A stretch of 64,000 bases of DNA from Slackia piriformis YIT 12062 (GTDB taxonomy: Bacteria; Actinomycetota; Coriobacteriia; Coriobacteriales; Eggerthellaceae). The notes beneath the pieces were generated by a model that had not been told where the DNA came from, did no database searches, and worked only from the letters and a program-made list of their open reading frames with translations. This document shows, piece by piece, positions 42,799 to 52,081 of this stretch (position 1 is its first letter; every line of letters begins with the position of its first letter). Position numbers and translations under genes: made by a program. The stretch is from NCBI RefSeq assembly GCF_000296445.1, contig NZ_JH815198.1, positions 312,501-376,500 on the forward strand. Direction: 5' to 3'.

Positions 42799-44061
42799 TT
42801 AAGATTGCGCTGACTGTTCGCTTGTCTCTTGGGGTGGCTTGATGGCGAACGAAAGCGCAAGCGCTGCTGCGGCTACGGCCAAAAACGCCCAGAATGCGGG
42901 GCCGTAAGAGCCTGTCGAGGTTTGAAGCGTGGCAAGCACCAGCGGGCCCGCCGAGGCCGATGCGATCATCTGCAGCGTTGCGACGGCGTAGTTGATGCCG
43001 AAATACTTCGGGCCGAAGAAGCTGCTGCTGATAACGGCCATGGAGGCCATGTTGCCGCCGTACACAAGACCGAGGAGCATGAACCCTGCCACAATAAGCG
43101 GGAAGCTGCTGAGCATGACGGCCACGCCGCACAGAAGCATGGAAAGCGCGAAGCCGATGGATATCCACAGAAACGAGATGCGGTAGCCGAATTTGTCCCA
43201 CACAAGTCCGCAGAGCAGACGTCCGAATCCGTTGCACAGGGAGATGCCGCCCATGGCCGCCGTTGCCATCATGGCGCTTGCGGCGGCGTCCATTCCCGTT
43301 GCGGAGAGCACTTCCTCGGCGGCAGGAACCGCCTGGCTGATAAGGCCGAGGCCTCCGCTGCTCACGAGAATCAGCCAAAGAAACGCCAGCTGGAACGAAC
43401 GGGTCTTGATCATCTCGACGGCGGAGTAATCGCGCTTCTGCTCATGGGGCTGCGTGGCGTTCGATGCGCTCTGCACGCTTGCTGCGAATTCGGCAGGAGG
43501 CAGCTTCACGATGAGTGCGACGGCGAGCATGACAACGCCGAAAACGACGCCTAGAATCAAAAACGTGGTTTGCCACGAGAGCTTGCCGAGAAGAACCGTG
43601 ACCAGGGGGCTCAAAAGCATGGCGCCCATGCCGAAGCCCATGAGCATGCCGCCCGATGCGATGCCCTGCTTGTCCGGATACCATTTGACGGCGACGCTCA
43701 TGACGCAATCGGTGCCGACGCCCACGCCGAAGCCGACGATGATGCCGTAGGTGATGTAAATCCAGAGCAGCGTGGTGGTTTGCGCGGCGGCGATGAATCC
43801 GCCGGCGATGATAATCGCCGTTGCCACCATGACGATGCGAGGGCTGAAGCGTTGCTCGATGATGCCGGCAACGACCATGCCTACGCTGAAGGAAATCATG
43901 GAGAGTGTGAAAATGAGCGATGTCTGGGCTCGCTCCCAGCCGAAATCGGTCTCGATAGGCTCTACGAAAAGAGACCATGCGTAGATGAGGCCCATAAAAA
44001 GCAGCGCCACGAAAGCCGTGGCGATGTAGATGAAACGATGGTGCTTCCCCTGTGCAGCCAT
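42799..44061 (-). CDS. MFS transporter, oxalate/formate antiporter (OFA) type
   Basis: About 420 aa, 12 membrane spans. The N-terminal block FMGLIYAWSLFVEPIETDFGW, GFGVGVGTDCVMSVAVKWYPDKQGIASG and the middle basic loop fit the OFA subfamily of monocarboxylate or dicarboxylate antiporters. The substrate is not readable. GTG 44070 is in frame, but ATG 44061 has AGGGGAAGG at 8 nt. Downstream of tex on the same strand with a hairpin between. Confidence 0.85.
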   Translation of the reverse strand: MAAQGKHHRFIYIATAFVALLFMGLIYAWSLFVEPIETDFGWERAQTSLIFTLSMISFSVGMVVAGIIEQRFSPRIVMVATAIIIAGGFIAAAQTTTLLWIYITYGIIVGFGVGVGTDCVMSVAVKWYPDKQGIASGGMLMGFGMGAMLLSPLVTVLLGKLSWQTTFLILGVVFGVVMLAVALIVKLPPAEFAASVQSASNATQPHEQKRDYSAVEMIKTRSFQLAFLWLILVSSGGLGLISQAVPAAEEVLSATGMDAAASAMMATAAMGGISLCNGFGRLLCGLVWDKFGYRISFLWISIGFALSMLLCGVAVMLSSFPLIVAGFMLLGLVYGGNMASMAVISSSFFGPKYFGINYAVATLQMIASASAGPLVLATLQTSTGSYGPAFWAFLAVAAAALALSFAIKPPQETSEQSAQS

Positions 44062-44144
44062 AGTTGCCACCTTCCCCTCGGTTATTACGCATCTTGAGAG
44101 GATTCGTGGCGTTTGTCAATGCGGGCAGCCGTCTCCCATCGGGG

Positions 44145-44176
44145 CAGGGCCGCCTCGATTGCGCGAAGCGGCCCTG
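44145..44176 (-). terminator. Hairpin after tex, possible terminator
   Basis: CAGGGCCGC and GCGGCCCTG (44145-44153 with 44168-44176) form a perfect 9-bp GC-rich stem 7 nt after the tex stop. There is no U-tract on the minus strand, so termination efficiency is doubtful and read-through into the MFS gene is possible. Confidence 0.4.
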
Positions 44177-44182
44177 TAGCGG

Positions 44183-46333
44183 TTATTTTTCCTTCACCAT
44201 AGAGAGCGATATCTTGCCCCGCTCTTTGTCGATTTTCTCGATCCAGACGGTAACGGTGTCGCCGACGGAAACGACTTCGCTCGGATGCTTGACGAAGCGA
44301 TCCGACAGCTTGGATATGTGCACCAAGCCGTCCTGCTTCACGCCGATATCGACGAAGGCGCCGAAATCGACCACGTTGCGCACGGTGCCCGTCAGCTCCA
44401 TGCCGACGTTCAGGTCGTCGAGGCTCGTTACCGATTTGCTGAACACGACCTCGGGTGCATCATCGCGCGGATCGCGGCCGGGCTTTTCGAGTTCGGCGAC
44501 GATATCGCGTAGGGTGGGGACGCCGCATCCGAGTTCATCCGCCAAGGTTGCAACGTTTCCGATGCGCTTGGCGATATCCGGGACGCCTCCTGCGGAGAGA
44601 GCGGAGGGTTTGACGCCTGCGCGCTTGAGCAGCTCGGTTGCGATTGCGTAGCTTTCGGGATGGACGCTTGTGGCGTCAAGAGGGTTGGCGCCGTCCGAGA
44701 TGCGGAGGAATCCTGCGCAATTGAGGAACGCCTTAGGCCCGAGCTTGGGGACGTTCTTCAACTGCTTGCGATCGGTGAAGGCGCCGTTTTCCTCGCGGTA
44801 GACGACGATGTTTTTCGCGACGGCGGGCGAGATGCCTGAAACGTAGCCGAGCAGGCTTGCACTTGCGGTGTTCAGATCAACTCCGACGCGGTTCACGACG
44901 CGCTCCACCACATCGCCGAGCGCACGACCGAGCTCCGCCTGGTTCAGGTCGTGCTGGTATTGTCCCACGCCGATCGACTGGGGTGGAATTTTCACCAGTT
45001 CGGCCAGGGGGTCTTGCAGACGGCGCCCCAGGCTCATGGCTCCGCGCGTGGTTACGTCGAGGTCGGGGTATTCTTCGCTGGCGAGCTTGGACGCGGAATA
45101 CACCGATGCCCCCGCTTCGTTCACGATGGTGTAGCGCAGCTCGGCGGACGATTGCGCGATGAATCCCGACACTACCTCCTCGGTTTCGCGGCTTGCTGTG
45201 CCGTTGCCGATGACGATGGTGTTGATGCGGTGGCGTTTGACCAGGGAGTCGAGCGTTCTCTTCGTCCCTTCGATGTCACGGCGCGGAGGGGTGGGATAGA
45301 CCGTGGTGTAATCGAGCAGCTTGCCGAACTCGTCGAGTACGGCCACTTTGCAGCCCGTGCGGTATCCGGGGTCGAGCGCGATGATGCGCGCGCCTTTCAC
45401 GGGGCGCTGCTGAAGAAGGCTCTCGGTGTTTTTGGCGAAGACGCGTATGGCGTCGGCTTGCGCCCGTTCGGTAAGCTCGCTGCGCAGCTCGCGTTCGAGC
45501 GAAGGAGCTATGAGGCGTTTGTAGCTGTCCGCGATTGCCTCGTCGAGAGCCTCGGCGAAGACCCCGTTGTGTCGGACGATGCGACGGCCCAGTTGGTCAA
45601 TCGCGGCATCTTGGTCCGTGCGCACGCGAACGCGAAGCTTGCCTTCCTTTTCGCCTCGGTTGATGGCGAGCACGCGATGGTTCGGTATGCGCTGCGCGGA
45701 CTCGGAAAAATCGTAGTAGGGTTCGTAGACGCTCTTTTCCTCGCCGTCGGTGGCTTCCACGGCCATCGTTGCGGTCTTTTTCGTGAAGGCGCGCAGCGCG
45801 GCGGTATGTTCTGCGTCGTCCGCGATGACTTCGGCCACGATATCCTTGGCACCTTGCAGGGCCGCTTCGGCCGTGGCGAACCCCCCTTCGGCATCGACGA
45901 ATGCGGCGGCCGTTTCAAGAGCGCTTTTCCCTGTTCGCGCTTGAGTGAGAATGAGGTCGGCCAATGGTTCGAGCCCCGCTTCGCGCGCTTTCGATGCGCG
46001 GGTCGCTCGCTTCTTCTTGAAAGGCTTGTACAAGTCTTCCACGCGCTGCATAACGGTGGCGCCTTCGATGGATGCACGCAGCTCATCGGTGAGCTTTCCC
46101 TGCTCTTCAATGGAGTTGAGGATTTCGGCCTTGCGCGCTTCCAGGTTGCGAAGGTACGTCAGGCGTTCTTCGAGGGTTCGAAGCTGCGTATCGTCCAGGC
46201 CTCCTGTGGCCTCTTTGCGGTATCGGGCTATGAAGGGAATGGTGCTGCCTTCGTCTATCAGCTTGATGACAGATTCGATCTGTGCGGGGGAGACGGAAAG
46301 CTCCTGCGCGATGGTGCGGTTGATGTCCAGCAT
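44183..46333 (-). CDS. tex: Tex-family RNA-binding transcription accessory protein
   Basis: 716 aa, standard Tex length. Order seen: N-terminal helical domain (IAQELSVSPAQIESVIKLID), YqgF-like resolvase fold (IIALDPGYRTGCKVAVLDE), helix-hairpin-helix region (LNTASASLLGYVSGISPAVAKNIV), and a C-terminal S1 domain (GMELTGTVRNVVDFGAFVDI, then HISKLSDRFVKHP). Tex binds RNA and influences transcription and toxin expression in pathogens. ATG 46333 follows GGAG. Divergent from fbp, with 135 nt between. Confidence 0.95.
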   Translation of the reverse strand: MLDINRTIAQELSVSPAQIESVIKLIDEGSTIPFIARYRKEATGGLDDTQLRTLEERLTYLRNLEARKAEILNSIEEQGKLTDELRASIEGATVMQRVEDLYKPFKKKRATRASKAREAGLEPLADLILTQARTGKSALETAAAFVDAEGGFATAEAALQGAKDIVAEVIADDAEHTAALRAFTKKTATMAVEATDGEEKSVYEPYYDFSESAQRIPNHRVLAINRGEKEGKLRVRVRTDQDAAIDQLGRRIVRHNGVFAEALDEAIADSYKRLIAPSLERELRSELTERAQADAIRVFAKNTESLLQQRPVKGARIIALDPGYRTGCKVAVLDEFGKLLDYTTVYPTPPRRDIEGTKRTLDSLVKRHRINTIVIGNGTASRETEEVVSGFIAQSSAELRYTIVNEAGASVYSASKLASEEYPDLDVTTRGAMSLGRRLQDPLAELVKIPPQSIGVGQYQHDLNQAELGRALGDVVERVVNRVGVDLNTASASLLGYVSGISPAVAKNIVVYREENGAFTDRKQLKNVPKLGPKAFLNCAGFLRISDGANPLDATSVHPESYAIATELLKRAGVKPSALSAGGVPDIAKRIGNVATLADELGCGVPTLRDIVAELEKPGRDPRDDAPEVVFSKSVTSLDDLNVGMELTGTVRNVVDFGAFVDIGVKQDGLVHISKLSDRFVKHPSEVVSVGDTVTVWIEKIDKERGKISLSMVKEK

Positions 46334-46431
46334 ATATGCTCCGGCTTCTCTTGGTGCCTGCGCCGTTTGGCTTTTGCATGCGCCGCTTGGCAGCGTCTCG
46401 GGCGACGTTGCCTATACGGCGGTACCATAGA

Positions 46432-46447
46432 ATAGAACGTGTTCTAT
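46432..46447. promoter_or_regulatory. Perfect palindrome in front of fbp, candidate operator
   Basis: ATAGAAC-GT-GTTCTAT, 7-bp perfect arms and a 2-nt centre, 22 nt before the fbp ATG and overlapping a TAGAAT hexamer (46428-46433) that could be a -10. Probably a repressor site for fbp and perhaps tex. Confidence 0.5.
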
Positions 46448-46468
46448 CCGAGCTGAAGGAGATGCGCA

Positions 46469-48421
46469 ATGGATACAGCGGAAAAGCGGTATTTAGAGCT
46501 TCTTTCCCGATCGTTTCCCTCTGCCGCGAAGGCGTCGGCGGAAATCATCAATCTAAGCGCCGTGCTGAATCTTCCAAAGGGAACCGAGTTTTTCGCTTCC
46601 GACATCCATGGGGAATACGAAGCCTTCTCGCACATTCTCCGCAACGGGTCGGGCTCTATTCGCCTGAAAATAGAGGACGTATTCGGCGATACGCTGAGCG
46701 CGGAGGAGAAGCGCTCGCTGGCCTCGCTAATCTATTATCCTCGCGAGCGCATGGAGCTGGTGTTGTCCCAGGTGGAAGACCATGAGAAATGGTTTGCGAC
46801 TGTGCTTCCCCAACTGGTGTCTGTCTGCAAGCGCTCCGCCCAGAAGTACACGCGGTCGAAGGTTCGCCGCGCACTTCCTGAGGATTTCGCCTACATCATT
46901 GAAGAGCTGATGACCGAAGACCGCTACGGCGTGGACAAGCAGGCCTATTACGCGGCCATCATCCATGCGGTGATCGGGACGAATCGCGGCGCTGCCCTCA
47001 TCGAAGCACTCTGTCTTTTAATCCAGCGCCTGGTGATCGACCATCTGCACATTGTCGGCGACATCTACGACCGCGGCCCGTATCCGCATACCATCATGGA
47101 TACGCTCATGGACTATCATTCGCTCGATATCCAATGGGGCAACCACGACATCGTCTGGATGGGCGCGTCTCTCGGCCAGCGCGGCTGTATTGCCCATGTG
47201 GTTCGCAATTGCGCGCGATACGGCAACCTCTCCATTCTCGAGGACGCCTACGGCATTAACATCCTGCCGCTTGCATCGTTCGCGCAGACCGCTTACGCGG
47301 ACGACCCCTGTGTGGCGTTCGGTCTGAAGGGCAACCCCGGCCTTTCCGCGCAGGAGACGGAGCTCAACGTCAAAATCCAGAAAGCCATGGCCATCATCCA
47401 GTTCAAAGTGGAGGCGCAGCTTATTGATGAAAACCCCGGATTCGGGCTTGAAGACCGCAAGCTTTTGCACAAAATCGATTTTGACAAAGGCACGGTTGTT
47501 GTCGACGGCATTGAATACGAACTGACCGACACTGTGTTTCCCACGGTCGACCCGGACGACCCGTATCGCTTGACCCCCGAAGAGGAGGAGGTCATGCAGC
47601 GCCTTGAGCAGGCGTTCGTGAACTGCGAAAAGCTCCAGCGCCATATGCGGTTCTTCCTTGAGGCGGGAAGTCTGTACAAGGTTCACAACGGCAACCTGCT
47701 TTTCCATGCGTGCGTGCCGCTTAACGCTGACGGGTCCCTCATGGAGACGGAGGTCTTTGGAGAGAAATACAAGGGCCGTGCGCTTTACGACGTCATGGAG
47801 CGCTATGTGCGCGCGGGATTTTTCGATTCCAATCCCGAAATGCGCAAACGCGGACGAGACCTCATGTGGTACATGTGGCTTGGCCAGGGATCTCCGTTGT
47901 TTGCGAAGAGCAAGATGGCGACGTTCGAGCTGTATCTGATCGCCGACAAAGCTGCTCGCAAAGAGGTGAAGAATCCGTTTTATACGTTCTTGAACGATGA
48001 AGCCGTGATGGCGGGCATTTTCGAGGATTTCGGGCTCGACCCCAAAACGTCGCGCATCATATGCGGTCATGTGCCGGTGAAGGTGAAAGACGGCGAAGAC
48101 CCGGTGAAGTGCGGCGGGCGCGTGCTGACCATCGACGGCGGCTTCTCGAAAGCCTATCAGCCCACCACGGGTATTGCGGGATACACGCTCATTTCCAATT
48201 CCTACGACATCATCCTGGCGGCGCACGAGCCGTTGGAGTCGACGAAGGCTGCCGTGGCGAAAGAGCTCGACATATTCTCTTCTACGCGCGTGGTCGAAAG
48301 CATGAAGAAGCGCACGCTAGTCGCCGATACCGACAAGGGCAAAGAGCTTAAAGCCCAAATTGCCGATTTGGGTGCGCTGCTTGAAGCCTATCGCCATGGA
48401 GAAATAGCCGAGAAGGAATAG
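46469..48421 (+). CDS. fbp: Fructose-1,6-bisphosphatase, class III
   Basis: Gluconeogenic phosphatase, 650 aa, the length of the class III (Firmicutes-type) enzyme. Metallophosphatase signatures: FFASDIHGEYEAF, VGDIYDRGPYPHTIMDT, IQWGNHDIVWMGA and a late GHVPVK. The N-terminal block RYLELLSRSFPSAAKASAEI is typical. ATG 46469 follows GAAGGAGA. Preceded by a palindrome that may be a carbon-source operator. Two hairpins follow before the convergent CDF gene. Confidence 0.95.
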   Translation: MDTAEKRYLELLSRSFPSAAKASAEIINLSAVLNLPKGTEFFASDIHGEYEAFSHILRNGSGSIRLKIEDVFGDTLSAEEKRSLASLIYYPRERMELVLSQVEDHEKWFATVLPQLVSVCKRSAQKYTRSKVRRALPEDFAYIIEELMTEDRYGVDKQAYYAAIIHAVIGTNRGAALIEALCLLIQRLVIDHLHIVGDIYDRGPYPHTIMDTLMDYHSLDIQWGNHDIVWMGASLGQRGCIAHVVRNCARYGNLSILEDAYGINILPLASFAQTAYADDPCVAFGLKGNPGLSAQETELNVKIQKAMAIIQFKVEAQLIDENPGFGLEDRKLLHKIDFDKGTVVVDGIEYELTDTVFPTVDPDDPYRLTPEEEEVMQRLEQAFVNCEKLQRHMRFFLEAGSLYKVHNGNLLFHACVPLNADGSLMETEVFGEKYKGRALYDVMERYVRAGFFDSNPEMRKRGRDLMWYMWLGQGSPLFAKSKMATFELYLIADKAARKEVKNPFYTFLNDEAVMAGIFEDFGLDPKTSRIICGHVPVKVKDGEDPVKCGGRVLTIDGGFSKAYQPTTGIAGYTLISNSYDIILAAHEPLESTKAAVAKELDIFSSTRVVESMKKRTLVADTDKGKELKAQIADLGALLEAYRHGEIAEKE

Positions 48422-48530
48422 CTGTCGTAGAGGTGGTTTTGCCGATGCCGCAAACCTTCTTGTCGCGTGAAGGCGAGGAGAGATAGGCAGCGAATGCGAA
48501 TGGGCGCCGTTCGTTTGAACGGTTTCTCAG

Positions 48531-48573
48531 GCGGGGGTGCGGTTCTCGATGAGCCGCACCCCGCTCTTTATTT
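48531..48573 (+). terminator. Terminator of fbp
   Basis: GCGGGGGTGCGG pairs with CCGCACCCCGC (48531-48542 with 48554-48564, one bulge), followed by TCTTTATTT. A second small hairpin (CCGTTC-GTTT-GAACGG, 48508-48523) precedes it. The tail overlaps the stop codon of the convergent CDF gene. Confidence 0.75.
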
Positions 48574-49743
48574 CGACGATGCGAAGCTGTCGTCCACGGT
48601 TATCTTACAAACGGCGTGCGGCTCGCGCTCTTGCACGATTTCGGATACGCGGCGCACGAGCTCTTCGTTGCCGAGGGCGAGGCCGGGCGGTCTGAGCACG
48701 TCGAAGATGACGTTGGTATGCGTAGGGCCGGGAACGATGCGCAGGTCGTGGATGATTAGGCGCGGGTCTATGCGTCGGATGTTTTCCATGATCCATCTGC
48801 GCAGATTGCCGACGGCCTCATCCGATGTGACGATGGGGTCGTAATGCAAGACGAGAAGGATGTTTTCCTCTTCGCGAAACGCCTCTTCTATGTTGTCGAT
48901 GATGTCGTGGCTTTTGAGCGGGTCCATTTCGGCGGCCATCTCCACGTGGGCGCTTGCGAAGCGTCGGCCGGGACCGTAATCGTGGACGATGAGGTCGTGC
49001 GTGTCGAGCACTCCGGGATAGCTGGTTATCTTGCGGTAGATATGCTGGACGAATTCGGGGTCGGGAGCTTTTCCGAGCAGGGGGTCTATCGTATCGCGGA
49101 CAAGTTCGGCGCCGCTGTAGATAATGAAGGCGCCTACGGCGAGGCCCGCCCAGCCGTCGAGGTTGATGCCGAGGAATTCGGAGGCAAGGGTGGCGGCGAG
49201 CACGGCGGCGGTCGCTATGACGTCGTTGCGCGAGTCGGCGGCGGTGGCCATGAGCGTGCTTGAGTTGATTCGCGCGCCGATGCGTTTGTTGAACAGGGCC
49301 ATCCAAAGTTTCACGAGGATGGAAAGTGCAAGAACCGCCACGATGGCGATGCTGAATTCAACGGGTTCGGGCGAGAGTATCTTCTCGAACGAGGAGCGAA
49401 CAAGCTCTACGCCGATGATGAGGATGAGCACGGCGACGGCAAGGCCCGAGAGATACTCGAAGCGTCCGTGGCCGTAGGGGTGCTCGGCATCCGCCGGCTT
49501 GCTAGCGAGCTTGAAGCCGAGAAGCGAGATGATGTTGCTCGATGCGTCGGAGAGGTTGTTGAGCGCGTCGGCCACGATCGCCACCGACCCCGCGACGGCT
49601 CCTATGGTGCCTTTTGCCGCGCAAAGGACGATGTTGCACACGATGCAGACAATGCTTGCGAACGTACCATATGCCGTGCGGACACGGGGGTTTTCCACGT
49701 CATCGTGGTTTTTGACGAATTTTCTAACGAGCCATTCGGTCAT
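48568..49743 (-). CDS. Cation diffusion facilitator (CDF) transporter
   Basis: Divalent metal efflux antiporter, 391 aa, six spans plus a cytoplasmic domain. Metal-site motifs: DALNNLSDASSNIISLLG (span 2) and ATAADSRNDVIAT (span 5), each with a conserved Asp/Asn pair, and HPYGHGRFEYL. The C-terminal domain (from about residue 225) has HDLIVHDYGPGRRFASAHVEM. Metal specificity (Zn, Mn, Fe) cannot be decided. ATG 49743 with GAGGTT upstream. Lone gene, convergent with fbp. Confidence 0.93.
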   Translation of the reverse strand: MTEWLVRKFVKNHDDVENPRVRTAYGTFASIVCIVCNIVLCAAKGTIGAVAGSVAIVADALNNLSDASSNIISLLGFKLASKPADAEHPYGHGRFEYLSGLAVAVLILIIGVELVRSSFEKILSPEPVEFSIAIVAVLALSILVKLWMALFNKRIGARINSSTLMATAADSRNDVIATAAVLAATLASEFLGINLDGWAGLAVGAFIIYSGAELVRDTIDPLLGKAPDPEFVQHIYRKITSYPGVLDTHDLIVHDYGPGRRFASAHVEMAAEMDPLKSHDIIDNIEEAFREEENILLVLHYDPIVTSDEAVGNLRRWIMENIRRIDPRLIIHDLRIVPGPTHTNVIFDVLRPPGLALGNEELVRRVSEIVQEREPHAVCKITVDDSFASSK

Positions 49744-49814
49744 GAGAACCTCTTTGTTTCAAGTGAATTATCACACTATAGCCCAATTCGCGTGGTGCCG
49801 TGCGCGTACATAAA

Positions 49815-49846
49815 CGAAGCGACCTGCGCAGTGACGGGTCGCTTCG
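49815..49846 (-). terminator. Intrinsic terminator of nhaC
   Basis: CGAAGCGACC and GGTCGCTTCG form a perfect 10-bp stem; the minus strand then reads TTTATG. It lies 28 nt after the nhaC stop codon. Confidence 0.8.
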
Positions 49847-49874
49847 GTCGATTCAGTGGTGGATAGGCTATGTT

Positions 49875-51413
49875 CTAGGCTTCGGCCGCTTCTTTGTTGA
49901 AAGGCTCGAGGTCTTTGACGCTTTTTCCGATTTTCTTCTTCAAAACGATCAGCACGCCTATGGTGAGCGCGGCGCCAAGCGGTAGGCAGATGAAGGCGTT
50001 CTGCACGAAGCCTGCAATGACGAACATCACGAAAGAGACGCAAGCCATAGTGATGACGTAGGGCAGCTGCGTGGAGACGTGCTCGACATGGAGCATGTTC
50101 GCGCCAGCGGACGACATGACCGTGGTGTCGGAAATGGGCGAGCAGTGGTCGCCTGCGACAGCGCCTGCCAAGCATGCGGAGATGCCGATGATCAGCAGGG
50201 TGGGGTCGTTGGCGAAAATCGGCATCACGATGGGAATCAGGATGCCGAAGGTACCCCAGCTGGTACCCGTGGAAAAGCCCAGGAAGACGGCAACTAGGAA
50301 GATGACGGCGGGCAGTAGGTTGAACAGCCCCGGAGCGGCTCCTTCGACCAAGCCGGCGACGAACACGTCGGCGCCCAGAAGCGACGTCATGTTTTTCAGG
50401 GTGACGGCGAAGGTGAGCACCAAAATGGCGGGAACCATGGCGTTGAAGCCTGCAACGAACGCCTCGGAAGCGGTCTTCAGGTTGAGCACGCGACGGGCGA
50501 TCAGGTACAGGAAGGTGAAGGTGACGGCAATCAGGGAACCCCACGGAAGAGCCGCGAAGGCGTCGGTGTTGCCGAAGGCCTCGATGACGTTGCCGTTGGC
50601 GTCGCCGCCGAAGAAGCCGCCCACGTAAAGCATAGCGCCGATGCAGCAGACGATCAGCACAAGGATGGGAAGCAGCATATCCCACAAGCTTGCCTTCGGA
50701 TTGCCGACGGGTTTTTCTTCCTCGAGGGAGCCGAGCCTACCGTCGCGATAGGCTTCGAGTTCAGCTTTCGCCATCGGGCCATAGTCGAAGTTCAGGAAGA
50801 TGAGGCCGATCACGAAGACGATCATGAGCAGCGAATAGAAGTTAAACGGAATGGCCTGGATGAACAGCTCGATGCCGTTGACGCCAAGGTCTTGCGCAAC
50901 GCCGGAAACGGCGGCAGCCCAGGAAGAGACCGGTGCAATCATGCAGATGGGTGCAGCGGTTGCGTCAATAATGAAAGCGAGCTTTGCGCGGGAGACGTTC
51001 TTGCTGTCGGTAAGCGGGCGCATGACGGAGCCTACGGTCAGGCAGTTGAAGTAGTCGTCCACGAAGATGAGGCAGCCCAGGATGAAGGCGGAAATCTGCA
51101 CGCCGACGCGAGATTTCACATGGGTGCCTGCCCAGCGGCCGAACGCCGCGGCGCCGCCGGCTGTGTTGACCAAGGCGACGAGCATGCCAAGCACGACAAG
51201 GAAGATGAAGATGCCGGCGTTATCGGCGACGGCGGGCACGAGTCCCTCGCCGACAATGGTATCGAGCGTGGTCACGGGATTGAATCCTGCGACGAGCAGG
51301 GCGCCCATGACGATGCCGACGAACAAAGATACGTACACTTCTTTGGTGACGAGCGCCAAGACGATGGCGATGATTGCCGGAGCGAGAGCCCAGGCTGAGT
51401 TGACGAATTCCAC
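49875..51413 (-). CDS. NhaC-family Na+/H+ antiporter
   Basis: About 512 aa, about 12 spans. The NhaC-superfamily block GCLIFVDDYFNCLTVGSVMRPLTD is clear, as are FSTGTSWGTFGILIP and AGDHCSPISDTTVMSSAGA. Members exchange sodium for protons or carry amino or organic acids; the substrate is not certain. The frame is open to 51467, but GTG 51413 has AAAGGA 6 nt before it and starts the real N terminus. The C terminus is soluble and basic. The upstream region is the one long gene-free stretch in this window. Confidence 0.87.
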   Translation of the reverse strand: MEFVNSAWALAPAIIAIVLALVTKEVYVSLFVGIVMGALLVAGFNPVTTLDTIVGEGLVPAVADNAGIFIFLVVLGMLVALVNTAGGAAAFGRWAGTHVKSRVGVQISAFILGCLIFVDDYFNCLTVGSVMRPLTDSKNVSRAKLAFIIDATAAPICMIAPVSSWAAAVSGVAQDLGVNGIELFIQAIPFNFYSLLMIVFVIGLIFLNFDYGPMAKAELEAYRDGRLGSLEEEKPVGNPKASLWDMLLPILVLIVCCIGAMLYVGGFFGGDANGNVIEAFGNTDAFAALPWGSLIAVTFTFLYLIARRVLNLKTASEAFVAGFNAMVPAILVLTFAVTLKNMTSLLGADVFVAGLVEGAAPGLFNLLPAVIFLVAVFLGFSTGTSWGTFGILIPIVMPIFANDPTLLIIGISACLAGAVAGDHCSPISDTTVMSSAGANMLHVEHVSTQLPYVITMACVSFVMFVIAGFVQNAFICLPLGAALTIGVLIVLKKKIGKSVKDLEPFNKEAAEA

Positions 51414-51706
51414 GTCCGTTCCTTTCTGCATCAAGCTTGGGACATGGTTGGGCGTCAAAAAAAGCAAGCCTTTTTAGGCGTGCGTTGGCTCTCGACCATG
51501 GCAGCTCTCCGCGTTGTGCGACAGTGCGCAGCGTGTTTCGCTGCGCCCCAGGATCGACCGGTGAGGCTTCGGCCGTCCTTCGGCGCCGTTCCCTTTCGCC
51601 TTGCGCTTGCCTCAGCATGGATGCAAGGTTACTGATGAAAGGCGCACCTCTACCTGGTCGCGTATAATATCAGATTTTTCGTGCAGTTGCTCAAAAACGC
51701 GCGAGC

Positions 51707-51783
51707 GGTCGCTTTGGGCGCGCCTAGCGACCCCGGAGAGCTCCAGACTCCCGGCGATTCCGGCGACTTCTGGAAGCTCCGGG
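51707..51783. other. Two adjacent stable hairpins, possible structured RNA
   Basis: Hairpin 1: GGTCGCT (51707-51713) with AGCGACC (51726-51732). Hairpin 2: CCCGGAG (51732-51738) with CTCCGGG (51777-51783), continued inward by TCCAGA (51742-51747) with TCTGGA (51769-51774) and an inner CCGG/CCGG pair. No coding frame explains it. Strand is unknown. Confidence 0.5.
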
Positions 51784-51855
51784 TCCTGGCGGCCCCGGCG
51801 ACCGTGCGCCGTCGAGCTCTGACAATCCCCGGGTACCGAGCCTTGCGCGCATCCA

Positions 51856-51917
51856 ATCCATGCTATTTCGTGCGTTTTTGACACGGCAAATGCACGTAAC
51901 GACGAAATAGTATGGGT
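51856..51917 (+). repeat. 62-nt dispersed repeat element, copy 1
   Basis: Begins ATCCATGCTATTTCGT and ends ACGAAATAGTATGGGT, which are near-perfect inverted termini (two transitions in 16 nt). The interior carries GTTTTTGACA. Same length and ends as copy 2 at 52012, which lies in opposite orientation 94 nt away. Confidence 0.8.
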
Positions 51918-52011
51918 CAAGCTCGAAGCGAGGAGCGTTCGTTGCAGTAGCAAGCCTGTGACCAGGGGTTTCTTAGACTCGCCAGCACTGTCTTTCTGAG
52001 TGCTCGGCGAA

Positions 52012-52073
52012 ATCCATACTATTTCGTAGAAAGTGGCAAACGGGCTGTCAAAAACTGCTTAAATAGCATGGAT
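52012..52073 (-). repeat. 62-nt dispersed repeat element, copy 2 (inverted)
   Basis: On the minus strand it begins ATCCATGCTATTT, contains GTTTTTGACA at the same offset as copy 1, and ends ACGAAATAGTATGGAT. Exactly 62 nt, like copy 1, while about 20 central positions differ, so ends and spacing are conserved but the core is free to vary. Confidence 0.8.
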
Positions 52074-52081
52074 GGGGCGTA

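Noticed and set aside
46432-46447. LexA (SOS box) reading of the fbp palindrome
   Set aside because: GAAC and GTTC are separated by 2 nt instead of the 4 nt of the Gram-positive SOS box, and fbp is not an SOS gene.
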